The notes below the pieces were generated by a model. That model ran no database searches, was not told the origin of the DNA, and was given only the letters and a program-made list of their open reading frames with translations. The position numbers and the translations under genes were made by a program. 64,000 nucleotides of DNA from WVZH01 sp034430895 (GTDB lineage Bacteria > Chloroflexota > Anaerolineae > Anaerolineales > E44-bin32), in NCBI GenBank assembly GCA_034430895.1, contig DAOUDW010000075.1, positions 100,817 through 164,816 of the forward strand. Reading direction: 5' to 3'. Positions 34,170-42,426 of this stretch are shown piece by piece. Numbering within the stretch: the first letter of the stretch is position 1; every line of letters begins with the position of its first letter.

Positions 34170-34781
34170 ATGGAGGATCAAAATAATACTCTCCACCTGC
34201 TCCATCGACGTATGCGTTCCTGCCGCTTATGCCTGGAACAAGGCCATTACGTTCAACCGCCAGCTATTTTCTCCGGAGGCCTTGGCGCCAGGCTCATGCT
34301 CATCGGACAGGCACCCGGCATAACCGAAGTGGAAGCCGATCGTCCATTCAACGCCGGAAGCGGCAGCCGCCTGTTCCAATGGCTGGGTGAAGCCGGCCTG
34401 GAAGAAACGTGGTTCCGCAAATCGCAATACATGACCGCAGTGACCAAGTGTTTTCCCGGGAAAGCAAAAAACGGCAGCGGCGATCGCGTGCCGACGCGCG
34501 CAGAACAAAAATTATGCCGGCCCTATTTGGATGAGGAAATCGCCTTGATCGATCCGATCTTGATCCTTCCGGTCGGCCGTTTGGCGATCAACCTTTTCTT
34601 CCCTGCCAAACAGACACTGAGTGAGCTTATCGGAGAGGAATTTCAGATCGACGACCACTGGGTGATTCCGCTGCCGCATCCCTCAGGCGCCAGCCGCTGG
34701 CACCAAAGTGAGGAGAACCGCCTTCTCATTCAAAAGGCGATTGCTGCGATCCGCCGTCGTTGTAACAAACTGTCAATCTAA
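34170..34781 (+). CDS. Uracil-DNA glycosylase family protein (family 4/5-like)
   Basis: 203 residues from ATG 34170, two bases after the previous stop, with GGAG upstream. The frame is open earlier but overlaps the upstream gene. Four cysteine positions (SCRLCLEQ near the start and KCFPG, LCRPY further in) suit the Fe-S cluster of family 4. Motif A reads LIGQAPGITEVEADRPFNAGSGSRL and the C-terminal motif is LPHPSGASRW. It removes uracil from DNA to start base-excision repair. It is probably co-transcribed with the endonuclease IV-like gene. Its 3' end overlaps the convergent kinase gene by four bases. Confidence 0.87.
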   Translation: MEDQNNTLHLLHRRMRSCRLCLEQGHYVQPPAIFSGGLGARLMLIGQAPGITEVEADRPFNAGSGSRLFQWLGEAGLEETWFRKSQYMTAVTKCFPGKAKNGSGDRVPTRAEQKLCRPYLDEEIALIDPILILPVGRLAINLFFPAKQTLSELIGEEFQIDDHWVIPLPHPSGASRWHQSEENRLLIQKAIAAIRRRCNKLSI

Positions 34782-35422
34782 TTTTCGGGAAACTCGATCT
34801 CTTCTCTGCCCAACAGCTTGTCGTGGATGCGTTCAACCACGATTTCCAGGTGCTTCGGCTTGTGAACGAAATCGAGATCGTCAGTACGCAAGGTCAATAC
34901 CGGGCAGAGATCAAAACCCAGCAGCCACTCCTGATAGAGCGATTCCAGCAGTTCCAGATATTCGTCCGTGATTCCACTTTCCATTTCACGCCCGCGTTCT
35001 TGGATGCGCTCCAGCAACACGGAAACCGGTGCCCGCAGGTAAATCAGCAGATCCGATGACGGCAATTCATTCACTACGATGTCGAACACTCGTTTATACG
35101 TATCGTAATCGCGATCGCTGAGGGTGCCCAAACGCTGCGCCGCGCGAGCGAATATCTCGGCGTCCTCATAAATGGAACGATCGATGATCGCCGACTGCCT
35201 CGAACGGGCCAATTCGAGGTGTTGGTACGCCCGGTGCCCGAGGAAGAAGACGTTCAAATGAAACGCCCAGGCTCCCATGTCGGCGTAAAAATCCGAGAGA
35301 TAGGGATTGTCCACCACCGACTCGTAGGCCGTGTGCCAGCCCAATCGTTCACCGAGCCGTTCCGTGAGGGAGGTCTTGCCGCAGCTGATGTTGCCTGCAA
35401 CGAGTACGAAATGCTTTGCCAT
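34778..35422 (-). CDS. Deoxynucleoside kinase (deoxyadenosine/deoxyguanosine kinase type)
   Basis: 214 residues. It has the P-loop VAGNISCGKTSLTERL, the DRS motif IIDRSIYEDAEIFARAAQRLG and the lid region LLERIQERGREMESGI, all as in the bacterial dNK family (Dgk/Dck). It phosphorylates deoxynucleosides for nucleotide salvage with ATP. The AAGG site lies 10 bases upstream of ATG. Its stop overlaps the end of the convergent uracil-DNA glycosylase gene by four bases. The leader contains an extended -10 promoter at 35476-35484. Confidence 0.92.
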   Translation of the reverse strand: MAKHFVLVAGNISCGKTSLTERLGERLGWHTAYESVVDNPYLSDFYADMGAWAFHLNVFFLGHRAYQHLELARSRQSAIIDRSIYEDAEIFARAAQRLGTLSDRDYDTYKRVFDIVVNELPSSDLLIYLRAPVSVLLERIQERGREMESGITDEYLELLESLYQEWLLGFDLCPVLTLRTDDLDFVHKPKHLEIVVERIHDKLLGREEIEFPEN

Positions 35423-35475
35423 CGGTTACAAACCTTCTGTACAGTTATTGGGGTAGCAAGCTGTCGTCGAAAATC

Positions 35476-35484
35476 ATTCTAGCA
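35476..35484 (-). promoter_or_regulatory. Extended -10 promoter (TGCTAGAAT) of the deoxynucleoside kinase gene
   Basis: On the minus strand TGTGCTAGAAT lies 53 bases before the ATG. TTGTGG, 19 bases upstream of TAGAAT, could be a weak -35. Same element as at 18981 and 24680. Confidence 0.4.
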
Positions 35485-35587
35485 CAGGACTTCTAATGTT
35501 CCACAAGCAATGATATGATGCTATTACGAACCGAAATCATTGCTGTGAAGGTTAAAATAATATCTCAGTGATAAAAAGAGGATGACC

Positions 35588-36094
35588 ATGTCAAAAACTG
35601 TTCTAATCGCCTACGCAAGCAAGTACGGCGCCACCACAGAGATCGCCGAGAAAATCGGTGAGGTCTTGCGTCAGGGCGGCTTGACTGCCGAGGTCAATGC
35701 AGCCGACAAGGTGAAAGAACTATCTCCATTCCAAGCCGTGATCCTGGGCAGTGCGGTGTACGTAGGAAGATGGCGCAAGCAAGCCGTGAAATTCTTACAG
35801 GCCAACGAAAAAGCGTTGGCGGAAAAGCCTGTCTGGATCTTTTCCAGCGGTCCATCTGGAGAAGGCGATCCGGTTGAATTGCTAAAGGGATGGCGTATAC
35901 CCGAAAAGATTCAACCGATCGTCGATCGCATTCAACCGCGCGACGTCGTCGTCTTCCACGGCAATGTAGATACCGGTAAGCTGAACTTCATCGAACGCCG
36001 TATGATGAAAATGGTGGAAGCGCAAACCGGGGATTTTCGGGATTGGGAAGCGATTCAAGCCTGGGCAAAAAGCATTGCGGAAGGCCTAGGCTAA
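35588..36094 (+). CDS. Flavodoxin-domain protein (protoporphyrinogen oxidase HemG-like)
   Basis: 168 residues from ATG 35588, chosen because AAAGAGG lies 6 bases upstream and overlaps the earlier ATG 35582. The FMN phosphate loop AYASKYGATTEIAEKIG is followed by AVILGSAVYVGRWRKQAVKFL and WIFSSGPSGEG, which contact the isoalloxazine ring. The C-terminal GNVDTGKLNFIERRMMKMVEAQTGDFRDWEAIQAW matches the HemG/flavodoxin-5 group. That group oxidises protoporphyrinogen in some bacteria, but many members are electron carriers of unknown role. No other haem genes are nearby. Confidence 0.87.
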   Translation: MSKTVLIAYASKYGATTEIAEKIGEVLRQGGLTAEVNAADKVKELSPFQAVILGSAVYVGRWRKQAVKFLQANEKALAEKPVWIFSSGPSGEGDPVELLKGWRIPEKIQPIVDRIQPRDVVVFHGNVDTGKLNFIERRMMKMVEAQTGDFRDWEAIQAWAKSIAEGLG

Positions 36095-36142
36095 CCACTG
36101 GCTAACTCATCGAGCAACAAAACTCAACTGCAAGAACCCCGC

Positions 36143-36206
36143 CACTGAGGCACAGCCGACCGGCAGAGAAGAGATTTTCTTTCCCCGTGTGCGCCGTGCC
36201 TCAGTG
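36143..36206. repeat. Long-loop inverted repeat between the flavodoxin and ABC ATPase genes
   Basis: CACTGAGGCAC (36143-36153) and GTGCCTCAGTG (36196-36206) are perfect 11-base arms 42 bases apart. The loop has no gene. It ends 13 bases from the stop of the convergent ABC gene and may serve both transcripts as a stabilising or terminating structure, but there is no T-run. Confidence 0.6.
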
Positions 36207-36219
36207 TAGTAGCTTGTTC

Positions 36220-36960
36220 CTACAACTCTGCCGTAAGAAGACGACTGAGTGTCTCGCGCGTGTCCTGTTCACCTTCGAGGCGCGTCTCCCCGCGAATGGT
36301 ACCATCCCGCAGCAACAGCACACGGTCGGCGTAACTCGCCGCGCGAAAGTCGTGGGTGACCATAATGACTGTCTGACCGTCCTCATCGCAGAGACCGCGC
36401 ACGAGTTCGAGCACACCGGCACCGGTCTTGGTGTCCAGGTTCCCTGTCGGCTCGTCTGCCAGCAGCAGAGACGGCTTGTTCGCCAACGCCCGGGCGATGG
36501 CGATACGCTGACCTTCGCCACCGGAGAGCTGCCGCGGCAGGTGATTGGCTCGCTCGCCCAATCCCACCCGCTCGAGCAATTCCGTCACACGCGCCTTTCG
36601 CTCCGATCGTCCTGCTCCGGCCAGACGCATGGCGACATCGACGTTGCCTGCGGCACTGAGTGTGGGCAGCAGATTGAAGGTCTGGAAGACAAACCCCAAG
36701 CGGCGTAAACGCAGATCAGCGCGTTGACCATCGTTCAATTCCGAGAGGGCTTGCTCCCCAAAAAACACATCACCTTTCGTCGGGTGGTCCATCGCGCCCA
36801 ACAAATGCAGCAAACTGGACTTCCCGCTTCCAGAAGGCCCAACAATGGCCACGAACTCACCCGGCTCGACGGCCATGTCGATGCCGCGCACAGCTTCCAC
36901 GGATACGCCGTTCATCTGGAAGATCTTCCATACATCTTTGGTTGACACAATTGTTTCCAT
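36220..36960 (-). CDS. ABC transporter ATPase (LolD/MacB type)
   Basis: 246 residues. The Walker A GPSGSGKSSLLHLLGAMDHPTKG, Q-loop VFQTFNLLPTLSAAGNVDVAMRLAG, signature LSGGEGQRIAIARALA, Walker B LLLADEPTGNLD and H-loop IMVTHDF are complete. The D-A-M-D/H spacing after Walker A is that of the LolD/MacB family, which powers FtsX-type permeases that move molecules by mechanotransmission. Four such permease genes lie upstream in the same operon, so one ATPase probably serves them all. It follows the last permease by 22 bases and ends the operon. Confidence 0.93.
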   Translation of the reverse strand: METIVSTKDVWKIFQMNGVSVEAVRGIDMAVEPGEFVAIVGPSGSGKSSLLHLLGAMDHPTKGDVFFGEQALSELNDGQRADLRLRRLGFVFQTFNLLPTLSAAGNVDVAMRLAGAGRSERKARVTELLERVGLGERANHLPRQLSGGEGQRIAIARALANKPSLLLADEPTGNLDTKTGAGVLELVRGLCDEDGQTVIMVTHDFRAASYADRVLLLRDGTIRGETRLEGEQDTRETLSRLLTAEL

Positions 36961-36982
36961 CTTTCACCTACCTGTTTTGGTT

Positions 36983-38140
36983 TTATTCGTAACGTAATGC
37001 TTCTAATGGATCGACCTGCACCGCCCGCCAGGCAGGCAGCAAAGACGCTCCAAGACCAGTGAATAACGCCAGCAAGCCGATGTTCAACCACTTGGTAAGA
37101 ATCACATCGACCGCGCTGACGATACCGATTTCAACGAACACCCGGATCAATGCCCAGAGTGGTCCAGCCAATAAAGCACCGATGATACTCAACAAGAGTG
37201 CTTCACTGGCGATCATGCCAAAAATCGTCGCGCGCTTGGCTCCGATCGCTCGCAGCACGCCGATATCCCGCCGTCGCTCCATCACAGCAATAATCATTAC
37301 AATCATGACAAAGAGAAAAGCGACAAGAATTGCTACACCGTTAACCATGTCTGCGAGATCGTAAACTAAGGCATACATCGCTCGCACATTCTCTTCTACA
37401 TCTTCCTGGGCGGCGGCCACGAGTTCGGGATGAAGATTTTCCACTTGCGTTTTGATCCGGGGCACTTCAGTGATATTTTCTGCCGATAGGATCACCGCCG
37501 AAACGCTGCTCGGTCGTTTAAAAAGACGCTGTGCGGTTGCAAGTTCCATCATCACCATACCATCATGAACGGCCGGTGCTCGATCGAGCAGTCCAACGAC
37601 CGTAAAGGACTCACCGAGAACGTTGATCGTCTCTCCAACCTCAACGCCATGCCCCGATTCTTCTCCGTAATATGCTGCAGCTCCTTGCCCCAGGATAACG
37701 CTCTGCGGACCTTGTAAGATGCTTTCTCCTGCGATGATCTTCAACGGGCCGAGGAAGGCGAGTTCGTGTCCCGGAGTGATACCCAGCGCACGCGTCGGCG
37801 GTGGCGAACCCGGTGCCGGAGGCTTTGCCAGAGGCACGTAAAGAATGGCTGAACTCATGGACTCGTCGATACCCGGGATGGCCAACAACTCACCTGCCAC
37901 TTCCATATTGATACTGCTGCTTGGTGACGGAAATTCTTCCACCATCGATTCGGCCGTCATAATTCGTTGGATAAACACCTTGCCGGCCAATGTCTTGAGC
38001 TGATCCTGCAGGTCAGCCTCGGCGCTGGCCATCATCGTCGTCATCGCCAGATAGATCTGAACCGACACAGCCACACCGAGTATCGTAAGCAGCGAACGGA
38101 CTCGGCGCTTCCATAGGTTACGAATTGCTAGATGCCACAT
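36983..38140 (-). CDS. FtsX/MacB-type ABC permease, paralogue 4
   Basis: 385 residues. The N-terminal helix starts MWHLAIRNLWKRRVRSLLTILGVAVSVQIYLAM. A MacB periplasmic core-like domain of about 230 residues follows (LAGKVFIQR, LGQGAAAYYGEES). Three more helices are in the FtsX domain (MVNGVAILVAFLFVMIVMIIAVMERRRDIGVLRAIGAKRATIFGMIASEALLL). The end VQVDPLEALRYE is typical. The GVLRAIGA coupling segment contacts the ATPase. AGGAG precedes the ATG. It is closely related to the three genes upstream. Exported substrate unknown. Confidence 0.9.
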   Translation of the reverse strand: MWHLAIRNLWKRRVRSLLTILGVAVSVQIYLAMTTMMASAEADLQDQLKTLAGKVFIQRIMTAESMVEEFPSPSSSINMEVAGELLAIPGIDESMSSAILYVPLAKPPAPGSPPPTRALGITPGHELAFLGPLKIIAGESILQGPQSVILGQGAAAYYGEESGHGVEVGETINVLGESFTVVGLLDRAPAVHDGMVMMELATAQRLFKRPSSVSAVILSAENITEVPRIKTQVENLHPELVAAAQEDVEENVRAMYALVYDLADMVNGVAILVAFLFVMIVMIIAVMERRRDIGVLRAIGAKRATIFGMIASEALLLSIIGALLAGPLWALIRVFVEIGIVSAVDVILTKWLNIGLLALFTGLGASLLPAWRAVQVDPLEALRYE

Positions 38141-38170
38141 ACCATTTCTCCTGGTATTTTCCCAAGACGC

Positions 38171-39328
38171 CTACGAATATCGAAGCGCTTCCAGGGGATC
38201 GACTCGTACTGCCCGCCAAGCTGGTAGCAGAGAGGCGCCAATACCTACAACCAGTGCCAACAACCCCATCTCCATCCAGGCCGAGAAGATGACATCGCCC
38301 GGACCGGTGAAGTCACCTACGAGGAAGGCCCCAATCAGTCCCCATATCGGCCAGGCCAGCAATGTCCCAACCAGACTCAGCGATAGAGATTCGATGGCGA
38401 CCAAACTGAAGATCGTCCTGCGGCTCGCCCCAATCGCTCGCAATACACCGATGTCATGCTGTCGCTCCATTACGCCCACGATCATGACGATGGTGACGAA
38501 CAAGAAAACAACAATGTAGACAGCGCTGTTGATCATGCCCGTGAAATCTTCTGTCACGCTCATCATTTCGGTAGCGGCCGCCATAACCTCTTCTTGACTG
38601 CCGGTCTGAAGACGCGAATCCATGCCTTCGATTTTCGCCCGGATCGAACCGATATCTTCAACATTCTCCACAGTTATAATGACCGCCGAAACACTCTCAG
38701 GTCTTTCGAAGAGCGACTGCGCACTGGCTAGATCCATCAGCACCATACCGTCGAACAAGCCCGGGGCAGAGGCGAGCACGCCGCTGACGGTAAGACGCCG
38801 ATCCAACAACTCAATCGTGTCCCCCGGCTTCAAGGACGCCCCGTCTTGTGAAGTTAATTGTTCCATTGCACCCTGTCCGAGGATGACGCTTTCTGGACCC
38901 TGCAGAACTCCCTGACCCACCGAAATCTCGAGATCGCTTAAAATCGCCGCTTCGTGACCCCGTTCGATACCCATTGCGGACAAAGCCGGCGGCAAGCCGG
39001 ATATGGGTGGGCTGGCCAGGGGCAGGTAAATGATCGCTGAACTGGCAGCTCGGTGGATACCTTCGAGGTTCAACAGTTCCTGTGCCAGATCAGTAGACAA
39101 GCTGCTGCCGGCCGAGGGGAACTCCTCCATTCCCGATCCTTCGGCCGTCGGCCGCTGAACGAAGACTCTCCCTGCGAGGGCACCGAGTTGGCCTTGCAGA
39201 TCTGATTCGTAGCCGGATATCACGCCCGTTACCGTCAAATTTACCTGCACAGCGACGGCGATCCCAAGGACAGTCAGCAGCGATCGTAACCTCCGTTGCC
39301 CGATATTAAGCACTGCTAGTTGCCACAT
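38171..39328 (-). CDS. FtsX/MacB-type ABC permease, paralogue 3
   Basis: 385 residues from ATG 39328 (GGAG 7 bases upstream, so the in-frame start 18 bases earlier is rejected). It begins MWQLAVLNIGQRRLRSLLTVLGIAVAVQVNLTV. The periplasmic domain contains LAGRVFVQRPTAEGSGMEEFP and LGQGAMEQLTSQDGASLKPGD. The FtsX part has FTGMINSAVYIVVFLFVTIVMIVGVMERQHDIGVLRAIGASRRTIF. It ends VRVDPLEALRYS. The length is identical to paralogues 2 and 4, pointing to tandem duplication. It lies 30 bases upstream of paralogue 4. Confidence 0.9.
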   Translation of the reverse strand: MWQLAVLNIGQRRLRSLLTVLGIAVAVQVNLTVTGVISGYESDLQGQLGALAGRVFVQRPTAEGSGMEEFPSAGSSLSTDLAQELLNLEGIHRAASSAIIYLPLASPPISGLPPALSAMGIERGHEAAILSDLEISVGQGVLQGPESVILGQGAMEQLTSQDGASLKPGDTIELLDRRLTVSGVLASAPGLFDGMVLMDLASAQSLFERPESVSAVIITVENVEDIGSIRAKIEGMDSRLQTGSQEEVMAAATEMMSVTEDFTGMINSAVYIVVFLFVTIVMIVGVMERQHDIGVLRAIGASRRTIFSLVAIESLSLSLVGTLLAWPIWGLIGAFLVGDFTGPGDVIFSAWMEMGLLALVVGIGASLLPAWRAVRVDPLEALRYS

Positions 39329-39361
39329 TTTTGATCTCCAACACAAGTTTTAACGTTCGAC

Positions 39362-40519
39362 TTACTCATAACGCAGCGCCTCTAAAGGATCGACCCGCAC
39401 TGCCCGCCAGGCCGGCACCAGGGAGGCACCAATACCAACGAAGATCACCAGCAAGCACATATCCAGCCATCCGGAGAAAATGACATCGGGTGAACTCGAG
39501 AACTCACCGATGAAGTAACTGCCAATCGAAGCCCATAATGGCCAGGCGAGGATGGCGCCACCCAAACTTAGGATGAGCGACTCACTTGCCACCATGCCGA
39601 AGATCGTCATCTTTCGAGCGCCAATTGCGCGCAGCACACCGATGTCCCGCCGGCGTTCCATCACGGCAACAAACATGACAATCGTGACGAACATAAAGAC
39701 CACGGCAACGACGGTGCCGTTGATCATGTCGAAGAATCCCTCCATTGAATCCAACCGGGCGCGGAACTCGGCCACGATATCCGCCCGACCTGAAGCCTTC
39801 AGATCCGGGTAATTCATTTCGACCGCCGTTTGTACCAGCGCCAGATCATCGATCGCCGAGGCATGCAGAATAACAGCGGACACATTCCCCTGCCGGTTGA
39901 AAAGGTCCTGAGCGGTTTGAAGGTCCATCATAACCATGCCGCGGAATAGATTGGGCGACTTGCCGAGAACGCCGACGACCGCAAACTCCTGCCCGAGAAC
40001 CAGGATCGAGTCGCCCGGCCCAACGGGCAGTTGATTTTCACTGCTGTAGCTCTCCGCCGCTGCGCTTCCCAGGATCACGGCATTGGGGGATTCCAGGACA
40101 CCTACCCCCTGTTCCACTTCGATCCCCCCCAGAAAAGCATCCTCGTGGCCCGCTTCGATTCCCATGGCGAGTTTGGAAGGAGGCAAACCAGGCGCCGGCG
40201 ATGTGGTCAGCGGCATGTAGAGAATCGCCGAACTAGCTTCCCGATTCACGCCCTCCAGAGCCAGCAGTTCGTTGGCAACACGCTCCTCGATACTGCTGCT
40301 GGGCGAGGGGAACTCTTCCGTTTCTGCTTCTTCAGACGTCGGCCGCTGCACGTAGACCTTGCCAGCCATGGCACTGAGTTGATTCTCCAGATCGAGTTCG
40401 AAACTGATCATGATGCTGGACATGGTTAGATAGAGCTGGACAGCAACAGCCACACCTAGCATCGTAAGCAGCGACCGCATCCGCCTTTGCAAAAGATTGT
40501 GAAATGCAACGTTCCACAT
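39362..40519 (-). CDS. FtsX/MacB-type ABC permease, paralogue 2
   Basis: 385 residues. It begins MWNVAFHNLLQRRMRSLLTMLGVAVAVQLYLTM. The periplasmic part holds MAGKVYVQRPTSEEAETEEFPSPSSSI and the FtsX domain VVAVVFMFVTIVMFVAVMERRRDIGVLRAIGARKMTIFGMVASESLIL. The ending is VRVDPLEALRYE. GGGAG lies upstream of ATG. The PSPSSSI segment is shared with paralogue 4 and the RPT segment with paralogue 3, as expected for repeated duplication. It lies 33 bases upstream of paralogue 3. Confidence 0.9.
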   Translation of the reverse strand: MWNVAFHNLLQRRMRSLLTMLGVAVAVQLYLTMSSIMISFELDLENQLSAMAGKVYVQRPTSEEAETEEFPSPSSSIEERVANELLALEGVNREASSAILYMPLTTSPAPGLPPSKLAMGIEAGHEDAFLGGIEVEQGVGVLESPNAVILGSAAAESYSSENQLPVGPGDSILVLGQEFAVVGVLGKSPNLFRGMVMMDLQTAQDLFNRQGNVSAVILHASAIDDLALVQTAVEMNYPDLKASGRADIVAEFRARLDSMEGFFDMINGTVVAVVFMFVTIVMFVAVMERRRDIGVLRAIGARKMTIFGMVASESLILSLGGAILAWPLWASIGSYFIGEFSSSPDVIFSGWLDMCLLVIFVGIGASLVPAWRAVRVDPLEALRYE

Positions 40520-40546
40520 GATTCGTTCTCCCGGATTAAATTCTTC

Positions 40547-41749
40547 TTATTCATATTTCAGCGCGTCCAATGGATCGACGCGCACGGCCTGCCAGGCAGG
40601 CAGCAAAGAGGCAAGCACACCTATCGGAATCGCCACACCCAAGATAGGCAGCCAGGCCTGGATAACCGTTACGTTTATCGCCATACTCCATAAAAGTCGC
40701 GAGAATATGATCGAGATGGGTAACGCAGTCAATGCGCCCAACAATGAAATCGTCAGCGACTCTATCAAGACCATGACAAATATCGTGCGCCGTTTGGCAC
40801 CGATCGCCCGTAAAATGCCAATCTCGCGTCGCCGCTCCATTACAGCCACGACCATTACAATCATTACCACGACGATCACAAATACGATCACCGAATTATT
40901 GATCATGCCAAAGAATGTGTTTTGCACATCTACCCACTGACGAGCCTTGGCTACGAGGCCTTCTTCGGTGGACGCAGTTAGGCCTTCAAATTGATCCTTA
41001 ACCGCAGCCCGTATCGAATCGACTTCTGCCACAGAATCCACCGTCAGAATAACCGCCGAGACGACCCCCGGCCGGTTGAATAGATCCTGTGCGGCGGTTA
41101 TATCCATCATTACGATGCCGTTGAAGAACTGCGTATTCCCTTCTAACACACCACTAACCTTGAAGGTATGTCCTTGGACATCGATCGTATCCCCGGTCGA
41201 TGCAGCATCTCCTTCCCCCTCAATGCTGTAAAGCGTATCGGCACCCTGAACCGCGTCGACTCCCTTGCCCCTACCAAAGTAGGCCGCAGCCCCATGTCCG
41301 AGAATTACGCTCTTCTCATCGATCAATGACATCTCCCCGGATTCGAGTTCTACCGATCCCAGGAGCGCTTGCTCACGACCGGATTCAATACCAACCACCA
41401 AAACATACGGTGGATTGTTGGGAATAGTACTTGGGACGAGAGGTATAAACACGACCGCAGAACTCTCTGCACGGTACACACCCTCCAGAGTCAGAACTTC
41501 GGAAGCTGTGTCCATAACGATGCTGCTGGCCGTGGAAGGAAAGCCTTGCCATCCTTCACCGCTGGGCAACGACTGCTCGACGTAAATTTTGCCAGCGAAG
41601 GCACGATATTGACGCAGCATATCGTTCTCGAAGGTTACGATCAGGTTGTTCATCGTTAGATAGAGTTGCAGTGCTCCAGCCACCCCAAAAATGGTTAGCA
41701 ATACCCGTAATCGACGATGTTTTAAGTTTTGAATGGCGATTTCCCACAT
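40547..41749 (-). CDS. FtsX/MacB-type ABC permease, paralogue 1
   Basis: 400 residues, the longest and most divergent of the four. It begins MWEIAIQNLKHRRLRVLLTIFGVAGALQLYLTM. The periplasmic domain has an extra segment (FGRGKGVDAVQGADTLYSIEGEGDAASTGDT) missing from the others. The FtsX domain reads NSVIVFVIVVVMIVMVVAVMERRREIGILRAIGAKRRTIFVM and the end VRVDPLDALKYE. It starts two bases after the PadR stop and its ribosome-binding site lies inside the end of that gene, so regulator and transporter are one transcript. Confidence 0.9.
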   Translation of the reverse strand: MWEIAIQNLKHRRLRVLLTIFGVAGALQLYLTMNNLIVTFENDMLRQYRAFAGKIYVEQSLPSGEGWQGFPSTASSIVMDTASEVLTLEGVYRAESSAVVFIPLVPSTIPNNPPYVLVVGIESGREQALLGSVELESGEMSLIDEKSVILGHGAAAYFGRGKGVDAVQGADTLYSIEGEGDAASTGDTIDVQGHTFKVSGVLEGNTQFFNGIVMMDITAAQDLFNRPGVVSAVILTVDSVAEVDSIRAAVKDQFEGLTASTEEGLVAKARQWVDVQNTFFGMINNSVIVFVIVVVMIVMVVAVMERRREIGILRAIGAKRRTIFVMVLIESLTISLLGALTALPISIIFSRLLWSMAINVTVIQAWLPILGVAIPIGVLASLLPAWQAVRVDPLDALKYE

Positions 41750-41751
41750 CT

Positions 41752-42285
41752 TTACTGTTCCTCCTGACGTTTATCTTTCAGGCGCTCGAGCCGTTCGTCG
41801 CAAAGATCGAGCCAGCGCAAATCCGCCTGCAAGTGTAAGATGGCACCTTCGATGAGCAATGAAACAAACGGATCTTTCGGTGCATCCGCGGCGAGGCGGG
41901 TCAGATCGCGAACTCGCTGTAGATAGGCCTGCCGCTGTCTGGCGATCATATCCAGTGCGTCGCTGTAGCCGGCCATGTGCCTTACAACAAGCTTGACGAA
42001 AAACTCATCGCGTAGTCTGCGTGATTTTTCGACCGGTTGATCGAACCAGCTCTCGAGTTCTTTTCGACCCTGCTCCGTCAACTCATAGGTCTTCTTGCCA
42101 CGCCGATCCTTAGCATCCACGACAGCGTTAACCAAACCATCTCGCTCCAGACGTTGAAGCGTGGCGTAAATCTGACCGAAGTTGATGTCCCAACTGCCTC
42201 CGAGCGCCTGCTCCAGCGCGTTTTTCAACTCGTAGCCGTGTCGTACGTCGCGTGCCAGGAGGCCGAGAAGTGCGTGACGAAGCAT
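41752..42285 (-). CDS. PadR family transcriptional regulator
   Basis: 177 residues. It has the winged-helix N-terminus LRHALLGLLARDVRHGYELKNALEQALGGSWDINFGQIYATLQRLERDGLVNAVVDAKDRRGKKTYELTEQGRKELESWF, diagnostic for PadR. A long helical C-terminal dimerisation region follows (subfamily with the Vir_act_alpha_C-like part). Such regulators commonly repress a neighbouring multidrug or toxic-compound transporter and are released by the compound. It is the first gene of the four-permease operon, with AAGAGGAC ahead of ATG. The operator is probably the palindrome at 42311-42322. Confidence 0.92.
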   Translation of the reverse strand: MLRHALLGLLARDVRHGYELKNALEQALGGSWDINFGQIYATLQRLERDGLVNAVVDAKDRRGKKTYELTEQGRKELESWFDQPVEKSRRLRDEFFVKLVVRHMAGYSDALDMIARQRQAYLQRVRDLTRLAADAPKDPFVSLLIEGAILHLQADLRWLDLCDERLERLKDKRQEEQ

Positions 42286-42310
42286 CCGGTGTCCTCTTGT
42301 TTATGTGCGC

Positions 42311-42322
42311 AGTATATATACT
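42311..42322. promoter_or_regulatory. Palindrome AGTATATATACT, candidate PadR operator
   Basis: A perfect 12-base palindrome followed on the plus strand by a near copy (GGTATATATTAC). It lies 6 bases after the -10 box, over the expected transcription start of the padR operon, where a repressor would block transcription. PadR operators in characterised systems are AT-rich palindromes near the -10 or start site, which fits. Confidence 0.55.
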
Positions 42323-42328
42323 CGGTAT

Positions 42329-42357
42329 ATATTACAAAAATCAATCTGCTTTGTCAA
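42329..42357 (-). promoter_or_regulatory. Sigma-70 promoter of the padR-permease-ATPase operon
   Basis: On the minus strand TTGACA (42357-42352) and TAATAT (42334-42329) are separated by 17 bases. This is the best consensus promoter in the window. The padR ATG is 43 bases downstream of the -10 box. Confidence 0.7.
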
Positions 42358-42426
42358 GAGGGAATCATGCTTTTCGATTTTCATCCAAATAATGGAGAAT
42401 GATCCAGGAGAAATATACGGGAGTCC

